Origin: an uncultured Christensenellaceae bacterium
GTDB lineage: Bacteria > Bacillota > Clostridia > Christensenellales > UBA3700
Direction of reading: 5' to 3'
Length of the DNA stretch: 64,000 nt
NCBI GenBank assembly: GCA_910587685.1
Contig: CAJUMY010000002.1
Location: forward strand, 124,001 to 188,000
Part shown: piece after piece, positions 18,113 through 27,861 of the stretch
Layout: each line of letters begins with the position of its first letter
Numbering within the stretch: the first letter of the stretch is position 1
Position numbers and translations under genes: made by a program
Notes under the pieces: generated by a model
Databases searched by the model: none
Seen by the model: only the letters and a program-made list of their open reading frames with translations
What the model was told of the DNA's origin: nothing

Positions 18113-18141
18113 TTGCTTTAACGAATATTATATGATATAAT
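18113..18141 (+). promoter_or_regulatory. Candidate galK promoter
   Basis: TTGCTT (18113-18118), 17-bp spacer, TATAAT (18136-18141). This leaves a ~180-nt leader with a CGCCCGCGGGCG palindrome near 18197. A second TATAAT at 18298-18303 lies close to the galK start but lacks a good -35. I see no clear operator in the galT-galK gap. Confidence 0.45.
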
Positions 18142-18330
18142 TAATAGAATTATATTTAAGGAAGCTTTAGCGGGTAATTATCGAAGAGATATTTTACGCC
18201 CGCGGGCGGATAGCATCAGACGAAAAGGCTTACCGAAACAGTCGAGCGAGTGAAAAATGACGTTTGGAGATTTTAATTTACGTTAAGATCCCTTTATTAT
18301 AATGAAATATATATTTTAAGGATGAAAATT

Positions 18331-19599
18331 ATGTTGAACGCAGAAACGATCGCTAATCTAAAAAATAACGAAAAGTTTGCAAAAGCCGTCGGCGAACTTT
18401 ACACCGATGCCAACGGACTCGAGTATCAGCTCAAAAGATACGCGGATATTTATTCCGTCCACGCCGCTAAATATTCTAGCGACGTATTGTTCTTCTCTTC
18501 TCCGGGAAGGATCGAACTGTGCGGTAACCATACCGACCACAATAACGGAAAAGTGCTTTGCGCGAGCATCAGCGTCGATACGGTGGCTTGCGTTACTCCG
18601 ACAGTTGACGGGACTATCATCGTCGAGTCGTACGGTTATCCTCCGATAAAGGTCGATTTGAATAGTTTGGAGATAGATAAGAGCCTATACGGAAAGAGCG
18701 AAGCGTTGGTAAAAGGCGTCGCGAGATATTTCAAAGATAACGGCATGAAGGTAGGCGGTTTTACGGCTACTACGTCGTCCGACGTATTTAAGGGAGCGGG
18801 AGTTTCGTCTTCGGCTTGTTTCGAGGTGCTTATCGCCGAGATACTCAACATATTATATAACGGTTCCAAGCTGGACGCTATTACCAAAGCCAAGGCTTCG
18901 CATTATGCCGAGAGCGTATTCTTCGGCAAGCCTTGCGGACTGCTCGATCAGTCGGCGATCGCGCTCGGCGGAGTGAGCTACATAGATTTTAAGAATACTA
19001 AAATGCCGAAAGTCGAGTCTATAGACTGGAATTTCGACGATATGGACATAGTTTTGACCAATACGGGCGGAGATCACGCTAATTTGACCGACCATTATGC
19101 CGCGATACGTCGCGAAATGGAAGAGGTAGCGGTAATACTGGGACACAAGACTCTTCGCAAGGTCAGCGAGGAAAAATTCTACGCGTCGATACCCGCGCTC
19201 AGCGAAAAAGTCAGCGGCAGGGCGATACTCAGAGCTATGCACTTTTTTAACGAGAATAAGAGGGTCGTCAAAGCGGCTCAGGCTATACGCAAAGCAAGCG
19301 GCAAGAAGTTTACCGAATGTATCAACGGTTCGGGAGACAGCTCGTATATGATGCTACAGAACTGCTATCCTGCGGAAGACGTCAAGGAGAGAATACCGCT
19401 CGGCATCGCTCTTTCCAAAGGCTGTGAAGGAGTGAAGGCAGTCAGAGTACACGGCGGCGGTTTTGCGGGAACTATACTTGCGTTCGTCGCAAAGGATAAG
19501 ACTAAGGCTTATACCGATATGATGAAGAAGGTTTTCAAGGACGAGAACGTTTTCGTGATAGGCATTAGGAATCACGGCGCTTGTCTCGTGGATATTTGA
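18331..19599 (+). CDS. galK: Galactokinase
   Basis: 422 aa from ATG 18331, eight bases after AAGGA; an ATG at 18322 overlaps that site. Phosphorylates galactose at C1 with ATP (GHMP kinase). The substrate signature GRIELCGNHTDHNNG lies near residue 59, the ATP-binding FKGAGVSSSACFE near 150, and the third GHMP motif VHGGGFAGT near 375. It lies divergent to galT, forming a galactose-use pair. A hairpin terminator follows the stop. Confidence 0.96.
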   Translation: MLNAETIANLKNNEKFAKAVGELYTDANGLEYQLKRYADIYSVHAAKYSSDVLFFSSPGRIELCGNHTDHNNGKVLCASISVDTVACVTPTVDGTIIVESYGYPPIKVDLNSLEIDKSLYGKSEALVKGVARYFKDNGMKVGGFTATTSSDVFKGAGVSSSACFEVLIAEILNILYNGSKLDAITKAKASHYAESVFFGKPCGLLDQSAIALGGVSYIDFKNTKMPKVESIDWNFDDMDIVLTNTGGDHANLTDHYAAIRREMEEVAVILGHKTLRKVSEEKFYASIPALSEKVSGRAILRAMHFFNENKRVVKAAQAIRKASGKKFTECINGSGDSSYMMLQNCYPAEDVKERIPLGIALSKGCEGVKAVRVHGGGFAGTILAFVAKDKTKAYTDMMKKVFKDENVFVIGIRNHGACLVDI

Positions 19600-19604
19600 A
19601 GAGA

Positions 19605-19632
19605 CGCCGCTTTTTGATGAGCGGCGGGTTTT
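19605..19632 (+). terminator. galK terminator
   Basis: 7-bp stem CGCCGCT/AGCGGCG (19605-19611 with 19620-19626) followed by GGTTTT. Confidence 0.65.
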
Positions 19633-19741
19633 ATAAGAGCCGATGGTACGTTTAATATTTTCGATAGCGGACGTACTAGGCAATAATTGATGATTTTTGC
19701 GTTTTAATTATGATGACGCGGGAAGAAAGAGGCATAGATCT

Positions 19742-20677
19742 ATGAATGACGTTGCATTTATAATATTCGGAATAGAGATAAAGTGGTACGCGATAATCCT
19801 TACCGCGAGTATGGTCGTCGCGCTCGTTTTGCTCGTATATCTGATGTCGAGGAGAAAGGACGAATTTTCTGCGGACGACGCGCTCGAGGTATTCCTTTTC
19901 ACGATACCGCTTGCGGTCATATTCGCAAGACTCGGCTTCGTTGTGCCGAGAATGAATTTTCCTCCGACGTGGGACGACATCGCGGAAATATTCGCGATAA
20001 GAGACGGCGGACTTACGATAGTCGTAGGACTTTTCGGCGGCGCGCTGGGGATACTTCTCTATTGTCTTCTCAGGAAAAAATCATTTTTCAGAGTAGTCGA
20101 TCTGATTATTCCGTGTCTTTTGATAGCGCAGGCGCTCGGACGTTGGGGCAACTTTGTCAATCAGGAGCTTTACGGTCTCGAGATAACCGATCCGAAATTT
20201 CAGTTTTTCCCGATAGCCGTATTCATAGACGCCGACGGAGCTTGGCACTGCGCGAACTTCATATACGAAGCCGCGGCGAATTTCATCGCGTTTTTGGTCA
20301 TAATGTTCGTTATGCGCAAGTACGGTAACAAACTGAAAGTCGGAGCGATTTCCGTAGGGTACCTTATATGGTACGGCATTTTGAGAGGAACGCTCGAATT
20401 CGTCAAGATAGATCAGCTCAAATGGGGCAACGTGAGAGCCGTTCAGTTGATATGTTATATATTCGCGATGATAGGCATTGTCATATTCATACTTTTGGAG
20501 ACGGGAGTCATAAAACTCGAGACGGAAGAGATGAAGAGGAGACATTTTTCACGATATAAAGACCCCGAGGTCATGTCTACGAACGAACGGTTCGACGTGA
20601 CTCGCGAGAGAGTTATCACGTCCGATATCATAGATAACGCCGATAACGGCGGCGGGGAGGACGTCAATGAGCAATAA
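19742..20677 (+). CDS. lgt: Prolipoprotein diacylglyceryl transferase
   Basis: 311 aa from ATG 19742 (AGAGG upstream). Polytopic membrane enzyme that transfers diacylglycerol from phosphatidylglycerol to the lipobox cysteine of prelipoproteins. The Lgt signature GRWGNFVNQELYG lies near residue 137, preceded by the essential-looking RDGGLTIVVGLFGG. About seven membrane segments and a charged C-terminal tail of ~50 residues longer than the minimal family. The reading frame upstream to 19697 is open but lacks family sequence. The next gene overlaps its 3' end by 11 nt. One clear client in the window is the lipoprotein at 60298. Confidence 0.95.
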   Translation: MNDVAFIIFGIEIKWYAIILTASMVVALVLLVYLMSRRKDEFSADDALEVFLFTIPLAVIFARLGFVVPRMNFPPTWDDIAEIFAIRDGGLTIVVGLFGGALGILLYCLLRKKSFFRVVDLIIPCLLIAQALGRWGNFVNQELYGLEITDPKFQFFPIAVFIDADGAWHCANFIYEAAANFIAFLVIMFVMRKYGNKLKVGAISVGYLIWYGILRGTLEFVKIDQLKWGNVRAVQLICYIFAMIGIVIFILLETGVIKLETEEMKRRHFSRYKDPEVMSTNERFDVTRERVITSDIIDNADNGGGEDVNEQ

Positions 20678-21248
20678 AAATTACGCTTTGATACTTCTCG
20701 GAGCGTGTCTTACGCTTCTATCGGGACTGATATTCCTTTTCGACGCGGTCGACATAGCGTTCGAGGGAGCGATACATCAGTGGTATCTTGTACTGATGTT
20801 ATATCTTGCCGCCTTTGCGATAGGCATCGCCATCATAAGAAACGCGCCGCTTTATTTCAGCGTTGCGTCAATATTCATAGGCGTATTTTTGAGCCTTTCG
20901 CTAGGAAAATCTTTTGCGATGTTTTGGCCTATGATACCGATAACGATGTCGCTCGGAATGTTCGTTAGCTATATCGCTAGCCGCGGCAGACTGAAATATG
21001 TAAAACCTGCAATCGTGGTGATGATACTTTCGCTGATACTTCTCATAGGTTCGCTTACGAGAACGTGGCGCTATATCGTTCCTGTAGAGCTAATCGTTGC
21101 GGGCATAATAGTTATAATATTCGTTATGAGCAAAGTGCACAGACTTCCGAGACGCTCAAAGGCGGACGAGGAAGATTATCACGTGCGTCCGACCAAAGAG
21201 ACGATCGAGAGGGAAAATCAAATAAGTAACGACGGAGAAGAAGAGTAA
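20667..21248 (+). CDS. Six-helix membrane protein, unknown
   Basis: 193 aa. The ATG overlaps the lgt stop and follows GGGGAGG, so it is translationally coupled to lgt. About six hydrophobic segments fill residues 5-155 (for example LLGACLTLLSGLIFLFDAV and IVVMILSLILLIGSL). A soluble acidic tail of ~38 residues follows (SKADEEDYHV and NDGEEE). I do not recognise a family. Position between lgt and pncB does not reveal a job. Confidence 0.75.
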   Translation: MSNKNYALILLGACLTLLSGLIFLFDAVDIAFEGAIHQWYLVLMLYLAAFAIGIAIIRNAPLYFSVASIFIGVFLSLSLGKSFAMFWPMIPITMSLGMFVSYIASRGRLKYVKPAIVVMILSLILLIGSLTRTWRYIVPVELIVAGIIVIIFVMSKVHRLPRRSKADEEDYHVRPTKETIERENQISNDGEEE

Positions 21249-21251
21249 CAT

Positions 21252-22676
21252 ATGAGAAATTTAACATTACTTACCGACTTGTATCAACTGACGATGATGT
21301 ACGGCTACAGCAAGAGCGAACAAAAGGACAAGATTGCCGTTTTCGACGTATTTTATAGAGGAGTGGGAAACAACTATGCGGTAGCTTGCGGACTCGAGCA
21401 GGTGATAGATTACATCAACGAGTTGAAATTCAACGAAGAGGATATCGAATATCTGCGTTCGCTAAAGCTATTTGACGAAGAATTTCTCGGTATGCTCGAA
21501 GAGTTCCGTTTTACGGGCGATATGTATTCGGTGAAAGAGGGAACCATAGTATTTCCTCAGGAGCCTATTCTCACGGTCAAAGCCCGCCTTTTCGAAGCTC
21601 AGCTCATAGAGACAGCTATTCTTTGTATCTTAAATCATCAGACGCTCATAGCGACTAAAACTTCGAAGATTATCAATAACGCGAAGGGCGAGGCGGTCGC
21701 GGAATTCGGTTTGAGAAGAGCGCAGGGACCCGACGCGGGAATATACGGCGCGAGAGCCGCAATGATAGCGGGTTGTTCTTCGACGTCGAACGTGCTTTGC
21801 GGTCAGATGTTCGACGTACCTGTTTCGGGAACTCATTCTCACAGCTGGGTAATGTCTTTCTGCGACGAGGTGACCGCGTTCAGAGCGTACGCCGATATGT
21901 ATCCCGATAAGTGCTTGTTGCTTGTAGATACTTACGATACGCTAAAGTCAGGCGTGCCTAACGCGATAAAGGTATTTGGCGAGTTGAGAGCCAAGGGATA
22001 CGAACCGCTTGGAATAAGACTTGATTCGGGAGATCTGGCATACCTTTCGAAAGAGGCGAGGAGAATGCTTGACGAAGCGGGCTTTGAGAACGCAAAGATA
22101 TTCGCAAGCGGCGATATAGACGAGCTCATCTTGCGTTCGTTGCACAATCAGGGAGCGAGAATAGACTGTTGGGGAATAGGCACAAAGCTCATTACGAGCG
22201 ACGGCTGTCCTAGTCTCGGCGGAGTCTATAAACTTGCGGGTATCGAAGAGAACGGCGTTATCGTGCCGAGACTCAAAAAGAGCGACACGCCCGAAAAGAT
22301 AACCAATCCGGGACTTAAGAAAATAGTGAGATTCTACGACAAAAAGACGAATAAGGCTCTTGCCGATATCATAGCGCTAAAGGACGAAGATTTTTCTTCG
22401 CTAACGTCTCTTGAGATATTCCATCCCGTATATACTTGGAAAAAGACTCTCCTTACGAATTTCTATATTGAGGAGCTCATGATCGATATATTCAAAGGCG
22501 GAAAGCAGGTTTACGAGTCTCCGAAGGTCATGGATATAGCGAAGTATCATAAGGAAAAGATAGGCGAGATCTGGGGCGAATATAAGAGAGACGTCAATCC
22601 GCAGATATATAAAGTCGACCTCTCGGACAGGCTATACGAACTCAAGAAAGAGTTACTGACAAAGAATACGTTCTGA
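21252..22676 (+). CDS. pncB: Nicotinate phosphoribosyltransferase
   Basis: 474 aa. Converts nicotinate and PRPP to nicotinate mononucleotide, with ATP hydrolysis, in NAD salvage. Features: LLTDLYQLTMMYGY at the N terminus, FYRGVGNNYAVACGLEQ, FGLRRAQGPD, the GTHSHSWVM segment and LRLDSGDLAYL-type (GIRLDSGDLAYLS) phosphate-binding strand. It starts three bases after the preceding stop, so it may belong to the lgt operon. NadD at 36.9 kb catalyses the next step. Confidence 0.96.
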   Translation: MRNLTLLTDLYQLTMMYGYSKSEQKDKIAVFDVFYRGVGNNYAVACGLEQVIDYINELKFNEEDIEYLRSLKLFDEEFLGMLEEFRFTGDMYSVKEGTIVFPQEPILTVKARLFEAQLIETAILCILNHQTLIATKTSKIINNAKGEAVAEFGLRRAQGPDAGIYGARAAMIAGCSSTSNVLCGQMFDVPVSGTHSHSWVMSFCDEVTAFRAYADMYPDKCLLLVDTYDTLKSGVPNAIKVFGELRAKGYEPLGIRLDSGDLAYLSKEARRMLDEAGFENAKIFASGDIDELILRSLHNQGARIDCWGIGTKLITSDGCPSLGGVYKLAGIEENGVIVPRLKKSDTPEKITNPGLKKIVRFYDKKTNKALADIIALKDEDFSSLTSLEIFHPVYTWKKTLLTNFYIEELMIDIFKGGKQVYESPKVMDIAKYHKEKIGEIWGEYKRDVNPQIYKVDLSDRLYELKKELLTKNTF

Positions 22677-22779
22677 CGTTTTGTAAAGGTTTTTAATATT
22701 GAATTGATATATACGGTAAAACGTATTTATTCGAACGCTTTTAATAACTGTAAGCTAGTGTGATTAATATAAAATAACG

Positions 22780-22821
22780 AATCGATTTGAGTCTTTAGGC
22801 TTTTATCGGTTCGTTTTTTAA
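22780..22821 (+). terminator. pncB terminator
   Basis: 9-bp stem CGAATCGAT/ATCGGTTCG (one G-T pair; 22780-22788 with 22807-22815) followed by six T. Confidence 0.8.
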
Positions 22822-23083
22822 CGTCTTCATAAGCGTCGGCAATAGGTAGCTTAGAAATAAAATCTTAAATGTATTATGTAAAAATGACAATACATATACG
22901 CATATTTTTAATTTTAGTGATCGTAAATTTTTTGGTATGAATGACGCTTCGATAACTATATGATTTTTGATTTTCTCTCTGTCAAGCGAAAATCGGGCGA
23001 TAGCCAACGGCTTTTAACGAGCGAAACGGCTCGTCGATAAAATTTACTTTCATAGACTAATAATCTTAAAAATAAAATTTTTA
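22822..23083. other. Intergenic region before smc
   Basis: AT-rich. Apart from one small inverted repeat (ACGAGC/GCTCGT near 23018-23035) I see no gene or conserved element; the open frames here have no ribosome sites. Confidence 0.5.
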
Positions 23084-23112
23084 TTTACAAATAAAATATT
23101 TTATGATACAAT
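23084..23112 (+). promoter_or_regulatory. smc promoter
   Basis: TTTACA (23084-23089), 17-bp spacer, TACAAT (23107-23112), 55 bp upstream of the smc GTG. Confidence 0.65.
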
Positions 23113-23167
23113 TTATAGGAAAAAATCGGTAAACAGCGTTCACAAAACGTTAAAAGAGGAAATTGCG

Positions 23168-26100
23168 GTGATTCTGAAGAAAGTTAAAATGTACGGATTC
23201 AAATCCTTTGCAGACAAAGTTGAAGTCGATTTCAGCGAAGGTATTACCGGTATAGTAGGTCCTAACGGCTGCGGTAAAAGTAACGTAGCGGAGGCTATTC
23301 GTTGGGTGCTCGGAGAGCAGAGCGCGAAGAGCCTTAGAGGCAGTAGCATGCAGGACGTCATATTCGCAGGTACAGACACGAGGAAGTCTCTTTCGTACTG
23401 TGAAGTCTCTCTTGTATTCGACAATACCAAGAGAATATTCCCGATAGAGTTTGACGAGCTCGTCATTACGAGAAAACTCTACCGTTCGGGCGAGAGCGAA
23501 TATCTCATTAACAATACGGTATGCAGGCTGAGAGACATTATCGACAAGATAAAGGATACGGGTATCGGTAAGGACGGTTATTCGATAATCGGACAGGGCG
23601 AGGTCGTAAAACTCGTCGACAGCAAGCCTATAGAGAGAAGAGCTATATTCGAGGAAGCGACGGGAATATCGAAATATAAGGACAGGAAGACGAAAGCGGA
23701 GTCGGATCTCAGAAAGACTCGCGACAACCTCGTGCGTCTTAACGATATAATTCTCGAGATGGAGAAGAGACGTACTCCGTTGATGGAGCAGGCGGCGGTC
23801 GCGAAGGAGTATCTTAAATTCAGAGACGAGCTCAAAATGCACGAGATCAACAATTATCTCTTTCATTACGAAAACAACAGCGAAGCTATAGACGCAGTAA
23901 ATGCGAAACTCAAAGCTATCGCAGAGGAAATATCCTATAAGAACGCCGAGATAGCGGAGTCGGATGACAGCTACGCGCGAAAACTTGACGAATTGAACGA
24001 TCTTGACGCGTACTCCGTAAGACTCAGAGACGAGCAGACCGCGCTGATGGTCGAAGCTCAGAAGATGATAGGAGCTGGAGAACTGCATACCGAACGCATG
24101 AGAGGTATGAGGCAGGAGAAAGAGCGTCTTTTGAAGACCATAGAGGACAACAAAGAGTTGCTCTTAGAAAAGAAGGACGAGCTCGAAGGACTCATCGAGT
24201 ACAATAACGAGAATATGCACGATCTTAAGAGCGCGGAAGAGGAGAGCGCGGAGCTTGAGAAGAAGTATCTCGAGCTTGTCGACGAGATACTTTCTCGAGA
24301 GAAGGAGATAGAGGAGTCCAACAAGGCGATACTTGCAACCATGGAGGAGCTGTCGTCTATAAAGGCGGACACGTCGAAACTCAAGGCGGAACGCGATTCG
24401 CTCATAACGAGAAAAGCCGAAGTCGAGGCTGAGATCGGCGCGGATAAGGCGGTCATAGAGGAGCAGGAGAGCGAGAAGCAGGAGATACATGCGGCTATAG
24501 TTCTTAACGAAAGCAGTAAAAATAAGCTGTCGGAGAGAAGAGCGAGACTCGCCGAAAAGATAAACGAGCAGAAGTTCGAAATCAATACGCTCATAGAAGA
24601 GACAAGAAAGCTCAACGGTTCCCTAAGAGGTATCGAAGAGAAGATGAAGATACTTGAGTCGTACAAATCGAGATACGAAGGTTTTGCTCCCGCGGTCAAG
24701 AGAGTTATGCAGGACAAAAAGGACAATCCTGTTCTCGACTCGAAAGTAATGGGCGTAATAGCAGATATAATCAAAGTGCCTTCCCAGTATGAAACGGCTA
24801 TAGATATCGCGCTCGGAAACGCCGTCCAGAATATCGTTACCAAGAACGAAGAGGACGGTAAATATCTTATAGAATACATAAAAAGGAACGGTTACGGACG
24901 CGTTACGGTCCTTCCGATGACGTCGTTCAAGTCGAGAGATCTCGAAGTTGAATACAGGAGCGCTTTGAGAGAAAGAGGATGCGTGGGAATAGCTTCGGAG
25001 CTTGTCGATTACGATCCGAGGTTTGCTACGATCGTCAGCGGACTTCTCGGCAGAACCGTTATTGCGGAGGATGTTGATTCCGCAATCGCCATAGCGAGAA
25101 AATTCCGATACGCCTTCAGGATAGTTACTCTCGACGGAGAGGTCCTCAATCCTAACGGATCGATGACCGGCGGCTCGAATAAGAAGAACGACGCTGCGAA
25201 TCTCTTGAGTCAGGAAAGAGCTATTAAGGAAGCCAAAGAGCTCTATACTAAGTACAAGTTCAGCTTTGACAAGAAGTCGACGAGGCTCGAGGTATTGAAG
25301 AAGGAGAACGAAGCGCTTTTAGAGGAGCTTAAGGACGTAGAGGACGATCTCAAAGACGCGGAAATAGCATACGCGAGAGAGGTCGAGAAGGAGAATAAGG
25401 TACAGCAGAAGATCGACGATACGCTCAAAGAGCTTTCGGGGCTCAGCGAACTGCTCAAAAATATCGAGCTCAAACTCAAGCTTATATGCGACAATCTTCT
25501 CATAGTCGACAGGCAGGAGGAGAATATCGCGAATAAGAGGTATTCGAGCGACGACGATATAGAGAAGAACAAACGTCTTTTCACGAACAAAAAAGAGGAA
25601 CGCGAGCTTATAGAACGCGAACGCGCGGATATAAGGGTCGCCATAGCGTCCATAGAAAAGGAGCTCGAAAGTACCAAAGCGAATATCGGACGTCTCAACA
25701 AAGAGATAGGTGAACTTGAGCACTCGAACGTCGAGATGAACTCTGAGGTCATAGCTATCGACGTTAAGATGAAGCGCGCCGAAGAGGACTTCAACAACGC
25801 CGTAGTGAACGAAGACGATAAGGCCAAGAACGAGGAAATAAAGGGCAAGATCGCGGCTGTCGACGATAGAAAGAAGGTCATTCAGCAGGAGATGACGGAT
25901 ATTCTTTCCAAGAAGGACGATATGACTCGCGAGCTTACTTCGATCAACGAAAGGCGTATCAAAGAGGAGAATCAACTCGAGAAGATCGACGCCAATATGC
26001 TCCAGATGCAGTCGCACATAAAGGAAGAGTATGAACTCGAGTACGACGAGTGTAAGCAGTATAAGCTCGTCGATTACGATATCAACGCGGGCGTCAGCGA

Positions 26101-26755
26101 GATCAATAGACTTAAAAAAGCGATAGGAAAGCTGGGTCACGTCAATGTCAACGCTATAGAAGAGTTCAAGGAAGTGGACGAAGTATATACGGCGAAATCG
26201 GCGACGAGAGAAGATCTCGAGACAGCAGAGAAGGACTTGCTCAAACTTATCGCTGACCTTTCGAGAGACATGATAAAACAGTTCGGAGAGAACTTTGCAG
26301 TCATCAACGAGCATTTCAAGATGATATTCTTGGAGCTTTTCGGCGGCGGAAAGGCGGAGCTCGTTCTAGACACTTCGACGAGCTCGGATCCTCTCGAGGC
26401 TGGTATTCAGATATTGGCGCAGCCTCCGGGTACGTCTCTGCCGAATATCACGCTTCTTAGCGGTGGACAGAAGACGCTTGTATCCATTTCGATACTGTTC
26501 GCTATTCTAAGGTCCAAAAAGACGCCGTTCAGCGTTCTTGACGAGGTGGAGGCGGCTCTCGACGATTCCAATGCGAAACTCGTTGCGAAGTACCTCAAAA
26601 AGTTCGCAATGGATACGCAGTTCGTCGTTATCACGCATAAGAAGCCGACAATGGAGATGGCGGACAGGCTGTTCGGCGTAACTATGGAAGAAAAGGGCGT
26701 GTCGAAGATGGTATCGGTACAGCTCAAAGAGGCGATAACTCAGGCAAAATCATAA
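23168..26755 (+). CDS. smc: Chromosome segregation protein SMC
   Basis: 1195 aa, GTG start after AGAGG. ATPase that compacts and segregates the chromosome with ScpA/ScpB. Walker A GPNGCGKS lies at residues 31-38; two long coiled coils (about 170-500 and 680-1020) flank a hinge domain (~515-670, ending near GSMTGGS). The C-terminal head carries the signature LLSGGQKTL near 1096 and Walker B LDEVEAALDD near 1130. Length is typical. smc-ftsY order is conserved in Bacillota. Confidence 0.98.
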   Translation: MILKKVKMYGFKSFADKVEVDFSEGITGIVGPNGCGKSNVAEAIRWVLGEQSAKSLRGSSMQDVIFAGTDTRKSLSYCEVSLVFDNTKRIFPIEFDELVITRKLYRSGESEYLINNTVCRLRDIIDKIKDTGIGKDGYSIIGQGEVVKLVDSKPIERRAIFEEATGISKYKDRKTKAESDLRKTRDNLVRLNDIILEMEKRRTPLMEQAAVAKEYLKFRDELKMHEINNYLFHYENNSEAIDAVNAKLKAIAEEISYKNAEIAESDDSYARKLDELNDLDAYSVRLRDEQTALMVEAQKMIGAGELHTERMRGMRQEKERLLKTIEDNKELLLEKKDELEGLIEYNNENMHDLKSAEEESAELEKKYLELVDEILSREKEIEESNKAILATMEELSSIKADTSKLKAERDSLITRKAEVEAEIGADKAVIEEQESEKQEIHAAIVLNESSKNKLSERRARLAEKINEQKFEINTLIEETRKLNGSLRGIEEKMKILESYKSRYEGFAPAVKRVMQDKKDNPVLDSKVMGVIADIIKVPSQYETAIDIALGNAVQNIVTKNEEDGKYLIEYIKRNGYGRVTVLPMTSFKSRDLEVEYRSALRERGCVGIASELVDYDPRFATIVSGLLGRTVIAEDVDSAIAIARKFRYAFRIVTLDGEVLNPNGSMTGGSNKKNDAANLLSQERAIKEAKELYTKYKFSFDKKSTRLEVLKKENEALLEELKDVEDDLKDAEIAYAREVEKENKVQQKIDDTLKELSGLSELLKNIELKLKLICDNLLIVDRQEENIANKRYSSDDDIEKNKRLFTNKKEERELIERERADIRVAIASIEKELESTKANIGRLNKEIGELEHSNVEMNSEVIAIDVKMKRAEEDFNNAVVNEDDKAKNEEIKGKIAAVDDRKKVIQQEMTDILSKKDDMTRELTSINERRIKEENQLEKIDANMLQMQSHIKEEYELEYDECKQYKLVDYDINAGVSEINRLKKAIGKLGHVNVNAIEEFKEVDEVYTAKSATREDLETAEKDLLKLIADLSRDMIKQFGENFAVINEHFKMIFLELFGGGKAELVLDTSTSSDPLEAGIQILAQPPGTSLPNITLLSGGQKTLVSISILFAILRSKKTPFSVLDEVEAALDDSNAKLVAKYLKKFAMDTQFVVITHKKPTMEMADRLFGVTMEEKGVSKMVSVQLKEAITQAKS

Positions 26756-26903
26756 ACCTAAATATTTATTTTCCGTTTGCGAAAGTCATAACAAAAAGCG
26801 ATAAAAATCTTCGTTTGTGACAAGAATATCGATAACGGTACGAATAAACGCGTCAAATATGTCAAAATCGGGTCGGCGTAACGAAAACGTCAAGGAGAGA
26901 AAT

Positions 26904-27797
26904 ATGGGATTTTTTTCGAAGATAAAAGAGGGAATGAGGAAGACGAAGGAGAGCTTCCAAAAGAAACTTTATTCGGTCTTTTCGGGGCGAAAACTCGACG
27001 ACGAGTTTTATGAAGATCTCGAGTCGGCTCTTGTTTCGGCGGATCTCGGGGTAGAGGCGACGGAAAAGATAATAGAAGAACTTAAGGACGCCTGCTTTGA
27101 GCGTAAGATAAAGACTACCGAGGAGGCGAAGGAGCTTCTTAAGGAGATAATGGTATCGGAGATAGATTATGAAATAGTTCCTTATTCTTATCCGCTCGTG
27201 ATACTTGTCGCAGGCGTCAACGGCGTAGGAAAGACGACCGCGATAGGCAAATTGGCTAACTATTTCACGCGTCAGGGAAAAAGCGTCGTGCTCGCCGCCG
27301 CCGATACTTTCAGAGCCGCGGCGTCCGATCAGCTCACCGTGTGGGCGGAGAGAGCTAAGGTAAGGATAATAAAGCACGAGGAAGGTTCCGATCCCGCGGC
27401 GGTCGTATTCGATGCCATCAGTTCCGTGAAGGCGAAGAATACCGACGTGCTTTTGATAGATACCGCAGGCAGGTTGCAGAACAAAAAGAATCTTATGAAC
27501 GAGCTGGGCAAAATATCGAGAGTCGTCGAGAGAGAGTTCCCCGAGTGCGACTATAGAACGTACATCGTTCTCGACGCGACGACAGGACAGAACGCCGTAT
27601 CTCAGGTCAATATTTTCAACGAGATACTCGACATCGACGGCATAGTATTAACAAAGCTCGACGGTACGGCGAAGGGCGGAGTCGTGTTCGCGATAAGCGT
27701 CGAAGAGGAGATACCTGTATGCTTTGTCGGCGTAGGAGAGCAGATGGACGACTTGCTGAAGTTCGATGCGACTGAATTTATCGACGCGCTGTTTTGA
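26904..27797 (+). CDS. ftsY: Signal recognition particle receptor FtsY
   Basis: 297 aa from ATG 26904 after AAGGAGA; the open frame further upstream has no ribosome site. Membrane-associated GTPase that docks SRP-bound ribosomes. A short N-terminal helix and N domain (~1-90) precede the G domain: P-loop GVNGVGKT (104-111), DTFRAAA, LLIDTAGRLQ, and TKLDGTAKGG. The long acidic A domain of E. coli FtsY is absent, as is normal in Bacillota. Its RNA partner is encoded at 8.9 kb. It follows smc after ~150 bp. Confidence 0.97.
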   Translation: MGFFSKIKEGMRKTKESFQKKLYSVFSGRKLDDEFYEDLESALVSADLGVEATEKIIEELKDACFERKIKTTEEAKELLKEIMVSEIDYEIVPYSYPLVILVAGVNGVGKTTAIGKLANYFTRQGKSVVLAAADTFRAAASDQLTVWAERAKVRIIKHEEGSDPAAVVFDAISSVKAKNTDVLLIDTAGRLQNKKNLMNELGKISRVVEREFPECDYRTYIVLDATTGQNAVSQVNIFNEILDIDGIVLTKLDGTAKGGVVFAISVEEEIPVCFVGVGEQMDDLLKFDATEFIDALF

Positions 27798-27861
27798 TGC
27801 GTCTTTATGTTACGGCATATTCTAATCAAAACAAATATTTAATAATGATCGGGAAAAAATA

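Noticed and set aside
17968..18330. Riboswitch or GalR-type operator between galT and galK
   Set aside because: Only a short GC palindrome is present; no known aptamer core or repeated operator could be identified.
18322..18330. galK start at ATG 18322
   Set aside because: It overlaps the AAGGA ribosome site that serves ATG 18331.
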